NCBI GenBank assembly: GCA_002633275.1
Contig: NWBO01000158.1
Span: forward strand, 186,001 to 250,000
From: Bacteroidales bacterium Phil12
Lineage (GTDB): Bacteria; Bacteroidota; Bacteroidia; Bacteroidales; P3
Length of the DNA: 64,000 bases
Direction: 5' to 3'
Below the pieces are notes generated by a model, which worked only from the letters and a program-made list of their open reading frames with translations, was not told the origin of the DNA and searched no databases. Position numbers and translations under genes: made by a program. Positions 15,584 through 25,586 of this stretch are shown here, piece after piece (the stretch's first letter is position 1; every line of letters begins with the position of its first letter).

Positions 15584-17283
15584 TACCGTACAATTATTTT
15601 TTTGATAATCGAGTCCCCTTTCGAGTAAATTCTGACATAATAAACCCCTTTGACAAAATTTTCAATATTTATACAATATGTATTAGTACCGGCAAAAATT
15701 TCTTTTGAATAAACGCTGCGTCCCAATCCGTCCAAAATGGTGATTATGCCGTTATTATTCATATTTTTCAAAGATATATTGATATTGTCAGTGGCAGGAA
15801 TAGGATAAATATCCATTTCGAAACTTTCTTTATCGCATTGTTCCAAGCCAACAGTGTATTCTCTTCCCGCAAAATCGCTGCAACCTGTGTTTTGAGGGTC
15901 TAACCATTGTTTTATTTTAGGGAAAGTTACGTCCATTCTGCCATACCAATCGACTTTATTGTTATCGGAAGCATAGCAAGAGGATTCGCCACCCGATAAA
16001 GAGCCGATAAGCAAGCCATCGGCATTAAACAAACCGCTACCTGACGAACCTCCCTCGGTTATACCGTAACCATTGGCAGTTTTCTTCCATTTGGTCATTC
16101 TATGAGTGTCGTAGTCCCAATAATTTTCATCGTAACCCATATCTTGTATAGCACCATCAACGGTAGAAATCTTCTTAACATCTCCGCTTGGGTGATGTAT
16201 TGATACGCAACCCCTAAACAATTCATCTTTGGACGACCAGCCAGCCCAATACGGATTATAACTTTGAGGAACATTGTTTTTCAATTCCAAAAGCAAGTAA
16301 TCCGTTCCTCCTTCACCGTATTTGGAATCGTAAGATAACCTCGTACAACCCGTAAGTGTGGAATACGAAGGTTCTTTGGTCGGGTTATTACAACCGGAAG
16401 TCTCATAATTGAAATAAAACACAATCTGCGAATAATAACTATTCCTATCCACATGCTCTATGCAATGAGCGGCAGAAAATATATAAGGTTTTCTATCATT
16501 ATCGGTATTATTGACAAGAGTTCCAGAACACCAATAAAGGGCTGCACTCGTATAAATCAACATCCTAACGACAGAACGCTGAACATCTCTGAAATTATCG
16601 CCCTCAGAACAATTGACATTTACATTACAACTCCCCGACTCTCGGTAATCTTTGTAAGGAAGATTTTGAACAGACAAAACAGTTTCATCAAAATCTTCAA
16701 TCAATGCTTTTTTTTGTTCAAAGTTAAAAACATCTCGATAGAAATAACCGATAGAACCAATATTTATTTTGGCGGTTTCTTTAACGCTTTTAGGTTGATA
16801 ATACTCCAAAATCATTTCATCATCATACACATAATCGGTTGCAAACATTCCGTCAGAGGAATTATTATCGGACGTAAAAGCACCTAAACACTTAGTTTTG
16901 GAAGTATTCCAAATATAAAATTCTCCACCTTGTGGCAGATAGAAATCATTGGAATAAAAATTCAACGCCAATGCCCCTTCGCTTTTTACTTTCAATAAAT
17001 ACAAATCTGCATCAGACAAAGAAATCTTTTCGGCTCTGTTAAAAAAGTTTTCTTCCATTGGAATAACGACTGCACAAGAACGCTGTTTGAATAAATCATT
17101 TTTTTGCTCTTCTTCAAACAACAATTCTCTCACATCAGGCGACGACAAAACGATTGTATTGTTCGGCGAAAATTTCACACCGTTCAACTTAAAGGAACGT
17201 GGTTGTTGTTTTGTGCTTATCTGTGCCAAGCACGTCAGACAAAGCAACGATAATGATAATATCAAAGAAAATCTTTTTTTCAT
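15583..17283 (-). CDS. Secreted trypsin-like serine protease with T9SS sorting domain
   Basis: This 566-residue protein has a signal peptide (MKKRFSLILSLSLLCLTCLAQ). The central peptidase-S1-like domain resembles lysyl endopeptidase: CSGTLVNN, SAAHCIEH (His), GGTDYLLLEL (Asp) and ITEGGSSGSGLF (Ser). The final 75 residues form a type A T9SS sorting domain (YPIPATDNINIS, then VKGVYYVRIYS and KKIIVR). It is therefore exported across the outer membrane and probably cell-surface attached. The ATG at 17283 is chosen over a start at 17319 because it begins the signal peptide and avoids overlap with coaE. It is the last large gene of the coaE operon. Confidence 0.88.
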   Translation of the reverse strand: MKKRFSLILSLSLLCLTCLAQISTKQQPRSFKLNGVKFSPNNTIVLSSPDVRELLFEEEQKNDLFKQRSCAVVIPMEENFFNRAEKISLSDADLYLLKVKSEGALALNFYSNDFYLPQGGEFYIWNTSKTKCLGAFTSDNNSSDGMFATDYVYDDEMILEYYQPKSVKETAKINIGSIGYFYRDVFNFEQKKALIEDFDETVLSVQNLPYKDYRESGSCNVNVNCSEGDNFRDVQRSVVRMLIYTSAALYWCSGTLVNNTDNDRKPYIFSAAHCIEHVDRNSYYSQIVFYFNYETSGCNNPTKEPSYSTLTGCTRLSYDSKYGEGGTDYLLLELKNNVPQSYNPYWAGWSSKDELFRGCVSIHHPSGDVKKISTVDGAIQDMGYDENYWDYDTHRMTKWKKTANGYGITEGGSSGSGLFNADGLLIGSLSGGESSCYASDNNKVDWYGRMDVTFPKIKQWLDPQNTGCSDFAGREYTVGLEQCDKESFEMDIYPIPATDNINISLKNMNNNGIITILDGLGRSVYSKEIFAGTNTYCINIENFVKGVYYVRIYSKGDSIIKKIIVR

Positions 17284-17293
17284 CTCTTTACTG

Positions 17294-17899
17294 TTAAATG
17301 TTTCTACTTGTTTGTGCAATATTACACAAGTTCAAATGTATATCTCTTATTTGCGGAATAACCAATCGAGTGTTGTCATTGATAATTACATAATCGCTTT
17401 TCTGTGCTTTAAGAGTTGGAGACATTTGGTTATTTATTCTTTTTTTTATTTCTTCTTCCGTTTGATTGTCTCTTAGTTTTACTCTTTGCAATACCAAATC
17501 CATTGGCGTGGATATACATATTATTTTGTCGAACAATCTTTCCCAGCCTATTTCAAATATTATCGCACTTTCAAAAACAACGTATGGGGAATTTTGCTCA
17601 CTTACCCATTTTTCAAAATCACGTTGCACCAATGGGTGAATACAATTGTTGAGTTTTTCCAATAGAGAAGCGTCGTTGAATACCAAGTTCGCCAATTTTT
17701 GCTTATCGACCTTGTTATCCGTTATCACTTGCTGCCCAAACAAATCGCCTATTTGAGAAATCATCTCTTGATGTTCATATAGTTTTTTGGCTTCTTGGTC
17801 GGATATATACACAGGAACGCCCAAATGTGTGAATAGTTGTGTTATCAAAGTCTTGCCACATCCAATCGAACCGGTTAATCCTACTATCAAAGGTCGCAT
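17294..17899 (-). CDS. coaE: Dephospho-CoA kinase
   Basis: This 201-residue P-loop kinase phosphorylates dephospho-CoA to CoA, the last step of CoA synthesis. The Walker A motif GLTGSIGCGKT is at residues 7-17. The DQEAKKLY segment near 35 and the LID region with RVKLRDNQTEEEI near 140 are typical of CoaE. The length is normal. It lies 23 nt downstream of the YbbR-like gene, the usual Bacteroidetes arrangement. Confidence 0.95.
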   Translation of the reverse strand: MRPLIVGLTGSIGCGKTLITQLFTHLGVPVYISDQEAKKLYEHQEMISQIGDLFGQQVITDNKVDKQKLANLVFNDASLLEKLNNCIHPLVQRDFEKWVSEQNSPYVVFESAIIFEIGWERLFDKIICISTPMDLVLQRVKLRDNQTEEEIKKRINNQMSPTLKAQKSDYVIINDNTRLVIPQIRDIHLNLCNIAQTSRNI

Positions 17900-17922
17900 C
17901 TTATGAAATTTTATTACTTGTG

Positions 17923-18894
17923 CTACTTAAATAAAATGTATTCCACTTTCTCGGGATAGATACTGACTATTTTTACATAATCGGGAATATTGGTAAGATT
18001 GACTTTAAGTTTGTCGCTTCTTTCCAAAACTTCATCGGAGCATAACACAAAAGCGTTAAAGTCTTTATTCTGAATTTTTTCATAGTCCTTTATTGCAACA
18101 CGATAACGCACTTTAACTTGTTTTGGTAACACCTTTATATTCCTATAATCATCGTTTCGTAACACTTTCACATTTACCGATGCAACGTCTTCTGTGTATT
18201 TCTCACAATGAATTTTGATTGGAATGGATTTTATCCTGCACATAACTCCGCTTGGTAAATTCAAATCCAATGGTACAAGAAAAATGCCGCTTCTATCTAT
18301 ATTATTATAGACGATAGGTTTTGTTTGCAAGAAATCTATTTTCTCAATCTCGTTTTTACTTCCCTCAATTACAACGTCACTTACCATCACCTCAGGTTCG
18401 GAATAAATATTATAAGGTTGTCTAAACTTGAAAACGCTGTTATTTATTACCTTTACTTTTTTTGAATACAATTTATTCCAAGAAAGATTTATTGTTGCAG
18501 GTGATAATGTTATGTCCTTGCCTCTATATCCGAGACTATGTATTATTTGACTTTTCAAAAGCGAAGAAGGTATTGCTGCCTTACCTTTTGAAAGATTGAT
18601 ATCAAGTTGATCAACGTCAATAACGATATTCTTTTTCCCCCTTGACAATGCTTTTGCCAAATACTCAAAACCATTGGTCTTCACTCCAACGGTTATAACG
18701 CTATCCGAAGAGAAATATTCCACATTATGGTTGTTATCCGTAAATTTCAAGGTGTATGTTGTGGTATTTTGATAATCTCTTCCGTAGGTCATAAAAAGCC
18801 ACAAAAATAAACTAATACACAAGCAGATAATAAAAGTGTTTATCTGCCTGTGTTTTTGGAAAAACGAAACTACTTGTTTAAGTATTCTTTTCAC
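17923..18894 (-). CDS. YbbR-domain membrane-anchored protein
   Basis: This 323-residue protein has one N-terminal transmembrane helix (about residues 20-38, FIICLCISLFLWLFMTYG) followed by an extracytoplasmic part with several YbbR-like repeats, such as VKVINNSVFKFRQPYNI and VKVRYRVAIKDYEKI. YbbR proteins such as CdaR modulate the membrane diadenylate cyclase in Firmicutes; whether this holds here is unknown. The start codon is GTG. It sits in the conserved order yajC - ybbR - coaE. Confidence 0.8.
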   Translation of the reverse strand: MKRILKQVVSFFQKHRQINTFIICLCISLFLWLFMTYGRDYQNTTTYTLKFTDNNHNVEYFSSDSVITVGVKTNGFEYLAKALSRGKKNIVIDVDQLDINLSKGKAAIPSSLLKSQIIHSLGYRGKDITLSPATINLSWNKLYSKKVKVINNSVFKFRQPYNIYSEPEVMVSDVVIEGSKNEIEKIDFLQTKPIVYNNIDRSGIFLVPLDLNLPSGVMCRIKSIPIKIHCEKYTEDVASVNVKVLRNDDYRNIKVLPKQVKVRYRVAIKDYEKIQNKDFNAFVLCSDEVLERSDKLKVNLTNIPDYVKIVSIYPEKVEYILFK

Positions 18895-18924
18895 AAGTAT
18901 TTCATTTATCAGTTTGTATTTTTG

Positions 18925-19242
18925 TTAATTGTTTGCAACAGGGGCAGTCATTGCAATAGAAGCCTTTTCTACTTCGATAACAATATCATGTGCTATTTCA
19001 ATCATTACCGTGGTTGCTTTAACTTCTTTAACTTTGCCATGAACACCGCTTATAGTAACAATACTCTGTCCTTTTTCCAATGATTCACGGAACTTTTTCT
19101 CTTCTTTTTGACGTTTTGTTTGAGGACGTATCATAAAGAAGTAAAAAATGACAATGATTAACACCATCATTATAAGTCCGGAACCCGCACCGTTAGCACC
19201 GCCGTTACCACCAGCCATTAACATTACATTTAATAAGTTCAT
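18925..19242 (-). CDS. yajC: Preprotein translocase subunit YajC
   Basis: This 105-residue protein has one transmembrane helix (about residues 22-40, GLIMMVLIIVIFYFFMIRP), followed directly by the signature RPQTKRQKEEKKFRESLEKG. The VTISGVHGKV segment is also diagnostic. It is an accessory subunit of the SecDF-YajC complex. A short Gly/Ala-rich N-terminal part precedes the helix, as in other Bacteroidetes. Confidence 0.93.
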   Translation of the reverse strand: MNLLNVMLMAGGNGGANGAGSGLIMMVLIIVIFYFFMIRPQTKRQKEEKKFRESLEKGQSIVTISGVHGKVKEVKATTVMIEIAHDIVIEVEKASIAMTAPVANN

Positions 19243-19295
19243 TTCAGTCTAATTTTTTTATTATTTTATTTTCTTTATACTTAATTTCATTTTTT

Positions 19296-19380
19296 CAGTG
19301 TTTAAAACTAATTTTTTAATGTTTAATATTATTTCCTCGGTGTTTAACATTAAAAAAATAACTCCTCGAAACATTAAAAC
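19296..19380. repeat. 21-bp unit array inside the nusB-yajC operon
   Basis: Four degenerate units (CAGTGTTTAAAACTAA, TTAATGTTTAATATTA, CGGTGTTTAACATTAA, CGAAACATTAAAAC) occupy most of the gap between DUF1573 and yajC. Confidence 0.7.
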
Positions 19381-19401
19381 TCCAAGCCTTAAACACAAAT
19401 T

Positions 19402-19818
19402 TTATTTAACATCGGCAACAATTTTCAGTACCGTCCTTGAAGGGTTTGTATTGGATAAAACCGTAACAAGTTTTTGGATTTTCATACCTCGTGAGCCTTT
19501 TGAATCATAAGTAACGGATATTGCTCCCTCTTCACCCGGCTTTATCGCCCCGTGAGGATAATCCGCAACGGTGCAACCGCAATTGGCACTGACATCCGAA
19601 ATAACCAAATCCGTTTTACCTGTGTTTTTGAAGCGAAAACTTCCCGTAACCTTTTCTCCGTCCGTTATAGAATGGAAATCCAATACATCGTTTTCAAACT
19701 TTATAGTTGCGTGATTTTCCACAACATCAAGGTTGATATTGTCTTTGTTCTTGTTGCCGCAAGATACAAACACCATGCTCAAAGCAACCAATACCGATAT
19801 TATTAATGTATTTTTCAT
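19402..19818 (-). CDS. DUF1573 lipoprotein
   Basis: This 138-residue lipoprotein has a signal peptide with lipobox SMVFVSC. The body is a DUF1573 immunoglobulin-like domain: FRFKNTGKTDLVISDVSANCGCTV and KPGEEGAISVTYDSKGSRG are the family signatures. The function is unknown. Its ATG overlaps the nusB stop codon by one base, so translation is probably coupled. DUF1573 between nusB and yajC is a common Bacteroidales order. Confidence 0.9.
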   Translation of the reverse strand: MKNTLIISVLVALSMVFVSCGNKNKDNINLDVVENHATIKFENDVLDFHSITDGEKVTGSFRFKNTGKTDLVISDVSANCGCTVADYPHGAIKPGEEGAISVTYDSKGSRGMKIQKLVTVLSNTNPSRTVLKIVADVK

Positions 19819-20840
19819 TATTCCAAGTGTGAATGATAATGCGAATAAGCCTCTTTGTCATTGTCTGTGCTTTCAAAACAAAGAGCATCATCGTCTTCGG
19901 TTTTATGAATCTTGTTATCTATTCTAAGTTCTGTAATAATCCTATCCAAAACACCATTGACAAACAAACGACTCTTTTCGGTTGAAAACTCTTTGGACAA
20001 TTCGATGTATTCGTTCAACGAAACTCTCAATGGTATGCTCGGACAATAAATAAATTCACTCATAGCCATTTTTATAATCAATACATCTATAAACGCCAAA
20101 CGGTCTCTATCCCAGTTCTTGCTGCATTTGGTGATATAACCTTCGTATTCATCAGAGTGTTTTATTGTGTTACGGAATAGATTTCTCGTAAAATCCCTGT
20201 CATTCTCCGTTGCATCTTCTTCGGACTTATCAAAAGGATAAGGAAGTGTCTTTTGCGGAGCATCATCTTGCTGCCAAAGTTTCAAAAATTGTAGAACAAC
20301 TTGACAAACATAATCATAATCGCACTCCCATGTAAATCCTTTTTCGCAAAGAGATTCATACAAATTCTCGTTCCTCATTACATAATTCTTGAACAGTTGA
20401 ACGACTATCCTTTTGTCATCTTCAAAATTCACGTTGTCCTTTTTCATATAATCGGTATATGAATCACTTTGACGGAAACGTTGCGACAAAGATTTCAATA
20501 CCTCGCTTGTCAAAGAAAAATTAATATGAAGTTTTTCTTTTGACTTTTGCAATTCTTCGTTTTCGTCCAAAGCGTTCAAAAACGAGTTATTTACAAAACG
20601 TAAATTGGGATTTGCTTCCTCTTGTGTCGGATAAAATTTGTTTTTCGCCTCTTCTATCCTCGCTTCTTCTAATTTTCTTATCTCCAAGATAACGGCAAAA
20701 AGATTTATTTCAAGTTCATATAGTTTGGTTATATTGGAGTGCATAAATTTCTCCTGCTGCTCGATACTTTGCCCACCACCTATGTAATACGCATACAACG
20801 ATTGCAATACCTTTTGCCGTAAAAAATGCCTATTTACCAT
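19818..20840 (-). CDS. nusB: Transcription antitermination factor NusB, long form
   Basis: This 340-residue protein is about twice as long as E. coli NusB. The N-terminus MVNRHFLRQKVLQSLYAYY is the start of the NusB fold. A long charged insertion follows, and the canonical C-terminal half is near residues 240-320 (DRLAFIDVLIIKMAMSEF, then VSLNEYIELSKEFSTEKS and FVNGVLDRI). The long form is usual in Bacteroidetes. NusB works with NusE on boxA RNA in rRNA antitermination. It is the first gene of the operon nusB - DUF1573 - yajC - ybbR - coaE - protease - small lipoprotein. Confidence 0.92.
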   Translation of the reverse strand: MVNRHFLRQKVLQSLYAYYIGGGQSIEQQEKFMHSNITKLYELEINLFAVILEIRKLEEARIEEAKNKFYPTQEEANPNLRFVNNSFLNALDENEELQKSKEKLHINFSLTSEVLKSLSQRFRQSDSYTDYMKKDNVNFEDDKRIVVQLFKNYVMRNENLYESLCEKGFTWECDYDYVCQVVLQFLKLWQQDDAPQKTLPYPFDKSEEDATENDRDFTRNLFRNTIKHSDEYEGYITKCSKNWDRDRLAFIDVLIIKMAMSEFIYCPSIPLRVSLNEYIELSKEFSTEKSRLFVNGVLDRIITELRIDNKIHKTEDDDALCFESTDNDKEAYSHYHSHLE

Positions 20841-21357
20841 TAAAAAATTATTTTTATATAAATTCAGTTTGCAAAAGTAAGAAAATTTTTCCTTTCTCTG
20901 CGCATTTGCAATAAAATCTTTTCAAATAACAATAATTTTTTCATTCCCGACAAAATTTTTTAGACTATCCATAAAAACAACTCCACTCCTTTTTATCGTA
21001 TTTTCATTTATTTTCACTTCTCGTATCGAATAAAAATATGTCTTGCGGGAAAAAAGAAACATATAATATGAGTGTCAAAAAATCTTATCACTTATCCTTT
21101 TACTGATGTTTAACACTAATTTTTTAATGTTTAACACTAATTTGCCAATGTTTAACACTAATTTTATGATTTCACTTATCGTTTTTTTCGCTTGTATAAT
21201 AAGGAAAATAAATATGTGATTTAATAAAATTTCAGATAGCATCGTTTCGACAAAAACTCGATTTGATTTTCGCTTTCCTTTGTTTTTTCAAGATTTTAAT
21301 GATTTTATGAAAATTTTATATAACTTTGCACACTGAATTACAAAATACTGAAAATTT
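20841..21357. other. Divergent intergenic region nusB / rhomboid
   Basis: These 517 bp contain no gene. A possible -7 element for nusB (TACTTTTG on the minus strand, 20879-20872) and one for the rhomboid (TAACTTTG, 21321-21328) lie at the two ends, and a 21-bp unit array is in between. The rest is AT-rich without visible structure. Confidence 0.5.
21101..21163. repeat. 21-bp unit array, 3 near-identical units
   Basis: Three consecutive units all carry AATGTTTAACACTAATT or a one-base variant and differ only in the spacer. This is the cleanest array in the window. Confidence 0.9.
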
Positions 21358-22059
21358 ATGTACGAACAAGGCTATAACTATTCACCGCAAAGGTTTAACA
21401 TATTACCTCCGATTTGTAAAAATCTATTGATTATAAACGCCCTTTTATACCTGCTCACAGTAGTGTTGCAGGCTAAGGGAATAGATTTAACAGCCGTTTT
21501 CGGCTTGCATTACTTTTCGGCAAGCAGATTTCATATTTGGCAATTGATAACATACGCCTTTTTTCACGGAAGTTTCTCGCATTTGTTTTTCAATATGTTC
21601 GCAATATGGATGTTCGGTTACACGATTGAAAATCTTTGGGGCAGCAAAAGGTTTCTTATATATTGTTTGGTAACGGCATTGGGTGCGGCGTTGATGCAAG
21701 AATTAACGTATTTTCTGTCCAATATGGATTTGTTGTTGGGTAATTATGAATACGTAAATATTGTCGGTCATGGCAGAGTTACGGTAGGCGAATATTTGAA
21801 TTTATTCAACACAATAGGGGCATCGGGTATTTGTTTCGGAGTATTACTTGCCTTTGGATTGATGTTCCCTAACGAATACATTTACTTATATTTCTTTGTA
21901 CCTATTAAATGTAAATGGTTTGTGATTGGATATTGTGCAATAGAATTGTTTAACGGTATTGCAGCAACAAGTGATGGAGTGGCTCACTTTGCACACTTGG
22001 GCGGTGCTTTGGCGGGATTGTTTTTGGTGTTGCATTGGAGAAAAAAATCAAGAATATAA
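21358..22059 (+). CDS. Rhomboid-family intramembrane serine protease
   Basis: This 233-residue protein has about six membrane helices. The catalytic dyad is visible: Ser156 in GASG (154-157), and His213 in HFAHLGGALAG. The HGSFSHLFFNMFAIWMFG segment near residue 70-87 is the conserved helix 2 motif. It cleaves transmembrane substrates within the inner membrane. A TAACTTTG -7 element lies 30 nt upstream. The stop codon overlaps the start of the next gene (TAATG). Confidence 0.93.
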   Translation: MYEQGYNYSPQRFNILPPICKNLLIINALLYLLTVVLQAKGIDLTAVFGLHYFSASRFHIWQLITYAFFHGSFSHLFFNMFAIWMFGYTIENLWGSKRFLIYCLVTALGAALMQELTYFLSNMDLLLGNYEYVNIVGHGRVTVGEYLNLFNTIGASGICFGVLLAFGLMFPNEYIYLYFFVPIKCKWFVIGYCAIELFNGIAATSDGVAHFAHLGGALAGLFLVLHWRKKSRI

Positions 22060-22904
22060 TGCACTACAAAAAAGGCGAATACAGAGACCAATACGTCATT
22101 GCATATATAACCGATTTCAACTCTTACAAAGATGTTATTAATTGGAGTATAAAGTTCTGCAATCTTTTGAAAAAGGGATTGATACTTCTACATATCAGCG
22201 ATAGTAAATACACAAACGTTTCCACCAACGAAGCACAAGAGAAGTTAAAACAAATAAACGATAACATATCCTTGCCCTTTATTCACTCCTACGCTGCTTT
22301 AAGCGGCAAGACAAAAGACATTATCAACTCCATTGGAGAATTGCTTAACGCTGTTATGATTGTTACAAAGGTTGATAAAAATAGCGAGAAAACCTCTCCG
22401 ATTTTTTACAATAATATATTGAAAGATTTTTACACTTCAAGGATTGCTTACTTCGTGTTTGACAATTACGATAAAAGCAATAATTTCCACGACGTGGTGC
22501 TTTCGATGAACGCTATGAAAGAGTGTAAAGAAAAAATCCTATGGGCATCTTATTTTGGCAGATTTGCAAAAAGTGTTACACATATATTTTATCGCCGTTA
22601 CAAAGATGAGTATTTGCAAAAGCAGCTGAATTTGAATATTGGATTTCTTAGAAAGATGTTTCGCAGATTTGATATTCAGACTCTCAACGCCCATTGTATG
22701 GATAAAAGAAATAAATTGGACGTTCAAGCAATGGAATACGCCAAAAACAACTCTTGTTCTCTTTGTATCTTTCAAACGACCAAGAACAAAAGTTTTATAG
22801 AATTGTTTAGCGGACTTCCCGAACGTTTGGTATTGAAAAATATTGATTTTGTTCCAATATTGTTTTTGAATCAAAGAGATGACTTATTTGTTATGTGTGA
22901 GTAA
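22059..22904 (+). CDS. Universal-stress-like protein
   Basis: This protein of about 281 residues has two degenerate universal-stress (USP/adenine alpha hydrolase-like) halves. The first runs from YVIAYITDFNSYKDVINWSI with LILLHISDSKY and then AVMIVTK; the second ends in SCSLCIFQTTKN and FVPILFLNQ. The ATP-binding G-2x-G-9x-G motif is not obvious. The ATG at 22059 overlaps the rhomboid stop codon by one base and is preferred to the ATG at 22035, which would overlap by 25 bp. The function is unknown. Confidence 0.6.
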   Translation: MHYKKGEYRDQYVIAYITDFNSYKDVINWSIKFCNLLKKGLILLHISDSKYTNVSTNEAQEKLKQINDNISLPFIHSYAALSGKTKDIINSIGELLNAVMIVTKVDKNSEKTSPIFYNNILKDFYTSRIAYFVFDNYDKSNNFHDVVLSMNAMKECKEKILWASYFGRFAKSVTHIFYRRYKDEYLQKQLNLNIGFLRKMFRRFDIQTLNAHCMDKRNKLDVQAMEYAKNNSCSLCIFQTTKNKSFIELFSGLPERLVLKNIDFVPILFLNQRDDLFVMCE

Positions 22905-22939
22905 TAACACAATTAATTGTTGAAAACTAATAAACAATA

Positions 22940-22974
22940 TTTGGAATTTATATATATGTAATGTTGTATTTTTG
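22940..22974 (+). promoter_or_regulatory. clpC promoter
   Basis: TTTG (22940-22943) and TATTTTTG (22967-22974) are spaced 23 nt apart. The -7 element overlaps a possible upstream TTG start at 22972, which argues for the clpC start at 23011. Confidence 0.65.
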
Positions 22975-23010
22975 CACAATAGTTTAACAAAAATTGCTAA
23001 AAGAATATTT

Positions 23011-25575
23011 ATGACTAACAACTTCACAGATAACGCCAAAGAAGTTATAATGAATGCCACCAATGAGGCTGAAAGATTGAAGAGTAGTTTTATTGATGTG
23101 GGACATTTAGTTTTAGGAATGCTTAGAATTAAATCTTGCTCGGCGAACCAAATCATAAGCAAATATGTAGATGACTTGTCTTCGTTCAAAGATACTGTTG
23201 AAAAGATTATTAAGACTAATGATACAATTTCATCTGCACCAAACAGCGGAAATATACCGCTTAGCGACGATTATGCGAATGTGATGAAACTTGCAACATT
23301 GGAGTCTTTATTTAGAAAACATCAATCAAAGATTAATACTTCACATATATTGGCAGGTATATTGCGTTTGATAGATGATAATGCCATAAAGAATTTATTA
23401 ATAGAAAACGATATAACGTTAGACAACATTCGTGATTTTCAATCTTCCGACACTCCAAAACAAATATCTACAAGCATAGAAATATTTATGCAGGGAGATG
23501 ACAGTGATATGTTGGAGAAAATATCAGGTATGGGATTGGCAGCACTTGGCCCTATTCAACCACCGAAAAGAAACAAATCTTCCAATAAAGACAATAATCA
23601 AGAGGATTCTGATTCGACAAGATATTTGAATAATTTCGGCAAGGATTTATCAAAAGCCGCCGAAGAAGGTAAATTAGATGCTATCATAGGTAGAGAAGAT
23701 ATTATCGAAAGAGTTGCACAGATACTTTCGAGAAGAAAAAAGAACAATCCTATTTTGGTTGGTGAAGCGGGCGTTGGTAAAAGTGCCATAGCAGAAGGAT
23801 TGGCTATTCATATAGCACAAAAGAAAGTTCCATACACATTACAAAACAAAAGGATATTTACTTTGGATTTGGCTTCGGTTGTTGCAGGCACGAAATACAG
23901 AGGACAATTTGAAGAAAGACTTAGGGGACTTATAACCGAATTGCAAAAGAATCCTAATTTGATTTTATTCATCGATGAAATACATACAATGATTGGTGCC
24001 GGCAATGCAGAAGGTGGATTAGATGCTTCCAATATCTTCAAACCGGCTCTTGCAAGGGGTGAAATTCAGTGTATAGGTGCAACAACGAATACGGAATACA
24101 GAAAATATTTTGAAAGCGATTCGGCTCTTGAAAGACGTTTCCAAAAAGTATTGATAGAACCTACGACAGTAGAACAAACAATAGATATTCTAAAAAATAT
24201 AAAATCTTATTACGAAGAATATCATAAAGTAAAATATACAGATGCTGCAATAGAGGCTTGTGTTCGTTTAACCGACAGATATATCAACGATAGATTTCTT
24301 CCTGATAAGGCAATAGACGCTTTGGACGAAGCAGGTGCAAGATGCCACGTCAAAAACGTTATCATACCACAAGAAATGGTAGATTTGGAACAGCAAATTG
24401 ACAAGGCTCAAAAAGAAAAGCAGTTGTTTAAGAAAAATCAACAATATGAACAATGCAATGCGATAAAAAATCAAATAGCGGCATTGCAGGATTCATATTT
24501 TTTGCAGAAAAAACAATGGGAACAATCCTTAAAAGATAACCCTATAATTATAGATGAAGACGATATTGCCAAAGTAATTTCTTCGATGACGGGAATTACG
24601 GTTCAAAAGACGGATAAAGACGAAAGTAAGCGTCTTTTGGATATGGACAAAATTATCAAAAGTAAGGTTATTGGACAAGATGAAGCCGTCAGCAAGATTT
24701 GTAAAGCCGTCAGAAGAGCAAGAACAGGCTTGAAAGACCCTAATCGTCCGATAGGTTCGTTTATTTTTGTCGGTCCGACGGGAGTTGGAAAAACATATTT
24801 GGCTAAAACTTTGGCTGATTACTTGTTCGGTTCAAAAGACAATATCATACGAATAGATATGAGCGAATATATGGAAAAATTCAACGTATCTCGCCTTATC
24901 GGCTCTGCTCCTGGTTATGTCGGCTACGAAGAAAGCGGCCAATTGACAGAACAAGTAAGACTGCACCCATATTCCATAATATTGTTTGACGAAATAGAAA
25001 AGGCTCATAAAGATGTTTTCAATATTTTGTTGCAAATACTTGACGAAGGTCGTTTAACCGATTCTATGGGAAGAACGGTAGATTTCAAAAACACTATAAT
25101 TATTATGACTTCCAACGTTGGTAGTCGTACTCTTAAAGATTTTGGAACAGGAGTTGGATTTTCAACATCGGTAAGAGTGGATAATAACAAAATGTTGGAG
25201 CAAAATGTTATTGATAAAGATATACAAAAGACTTTTGCACCTGAGTTTCTAAACAGAATTGACGATATTGTTTTCTTTAATGCCTTGAATGATGAAAATC
25301 TATTGAATATTGTTGATTTGGAATTAAATTCTTTGCGTTCAAGAATAAAAGAAATTGGCTACGAAATAAACATCAGCAAAGGTGCAAAGCAATTTATTTT
25401 GGATATGGACGAAAACAGAGAATTTGGTGCAAGACCTATCAAACGAGTTATCCAAAAAACTATTGAAGACCCTCTTAGCGAATTATTGCTTGCCAACCAT
25501 GATAGCGGCAAACATAGAATAAACATAAAAATATCGCAAGGTAAGAACAAAGAATTGAAATTTGAAATACTGTAA
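23011..25575 (+). CDS. clpC: ClpC-type AAA+ chaperone
   Basis: This 854-residue unfoldase works with ClpP. It has an N-terminal Clp repeat domain (FTDNAKEVIMNATNEAERL). The first AAA+ module carries Walker A GEAGVGKSAIAEGLA and Walker B LILFIDEIHT. A middle region with a UVR-like stretch (QQYEQCNAIKNQI) marks it as ClpC and not ClpB. The second AAA+ module carries GPTGVGKTYLAKTLA and the sensor region SAPGYVGYEESGQ. The ATG at 23011 starts the conserved N-terminus and lies just after the promoter. It appears to be monocistronic or to lead the mla genes that start 11 nt downstream. Confidence 0.93.
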   Translation: MTNNFTDNAKEVIMNATNEAERLKSSFIDVGHLVLGMLRIKSCSANQIISKYVDDLSSFKDTVEKIIKTNDTISSAPNSGNIPLSDDYANVMKLATLESLFRKHQSKINTSHILAGILRLIDDNAIKNLLIENDITLDNIRDFQSSDTPKQISTSIEIFMQGDDSDMLEKISGMGLAALGPIQPPKRNKSSNKDNNQEDSDSTRYLNNFGKDLSKAAEEGKLDAIIGREDIIERVAQILSRRKKNNPILVGEAGVGKSAIAEGLAIHIAQKKVPYTLQNKRIFTLDLASVVAGTKYRGQFEERLRGLITELQKNPNLILFIDEIHTMIGAGNAEGGLDASNIFKPALARGEIQCIGATTNTEYRKYFESDSALERRFQKVLIEPTTVEQTIDILKNIKSYYEEYHKVKYTDAAIEACVRLTDRYINDRFLPDKAIDALDEAGARCHVKNVIIPQEMVDLEQQIDKAQKEKQLFKKNQQYEQCNAIKNQIAALQDSYFLQKKQWEQSLKDNPIIIDEDDIAKVISSMTGITVQKTDKDESKRLLDMDKIIKSKVIGQDEAVSKICKAVRRARTGLKDPNRPIGSFIFVGPTGVGKTYLAKTLADYLFGSKDNIIRIDMSEYMEKFNVSRLIGSAPGYVGYEESGQLTEQVRLHPYSIILFDEIEKAHKDVFNILLQILDEGRLTDSMGRTVDFKNTIIIMTSNVGSRTLKDFGTGVGFSTSVRVDNNKMLEQNVIDKDIQKTFAPEFLNRIDDIVFFNALNDENLLNIVDLELNSLRSRIKEIGYEINISKGAKQFILDMDENREFGARPIKRVIQKTIEDPLSELLLANHDSGKHRINIKISQGKNKELKFEIL

Positions 25576-25586
25576 AAATTAAGATA

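Noticed and set aside
22972-23010. TTG start extending clpC by 13 codons.
   Set aside because: The TTG is part of the promoter -7 element, and the conserved Clp N-terminus starts at the ATG at 23011.
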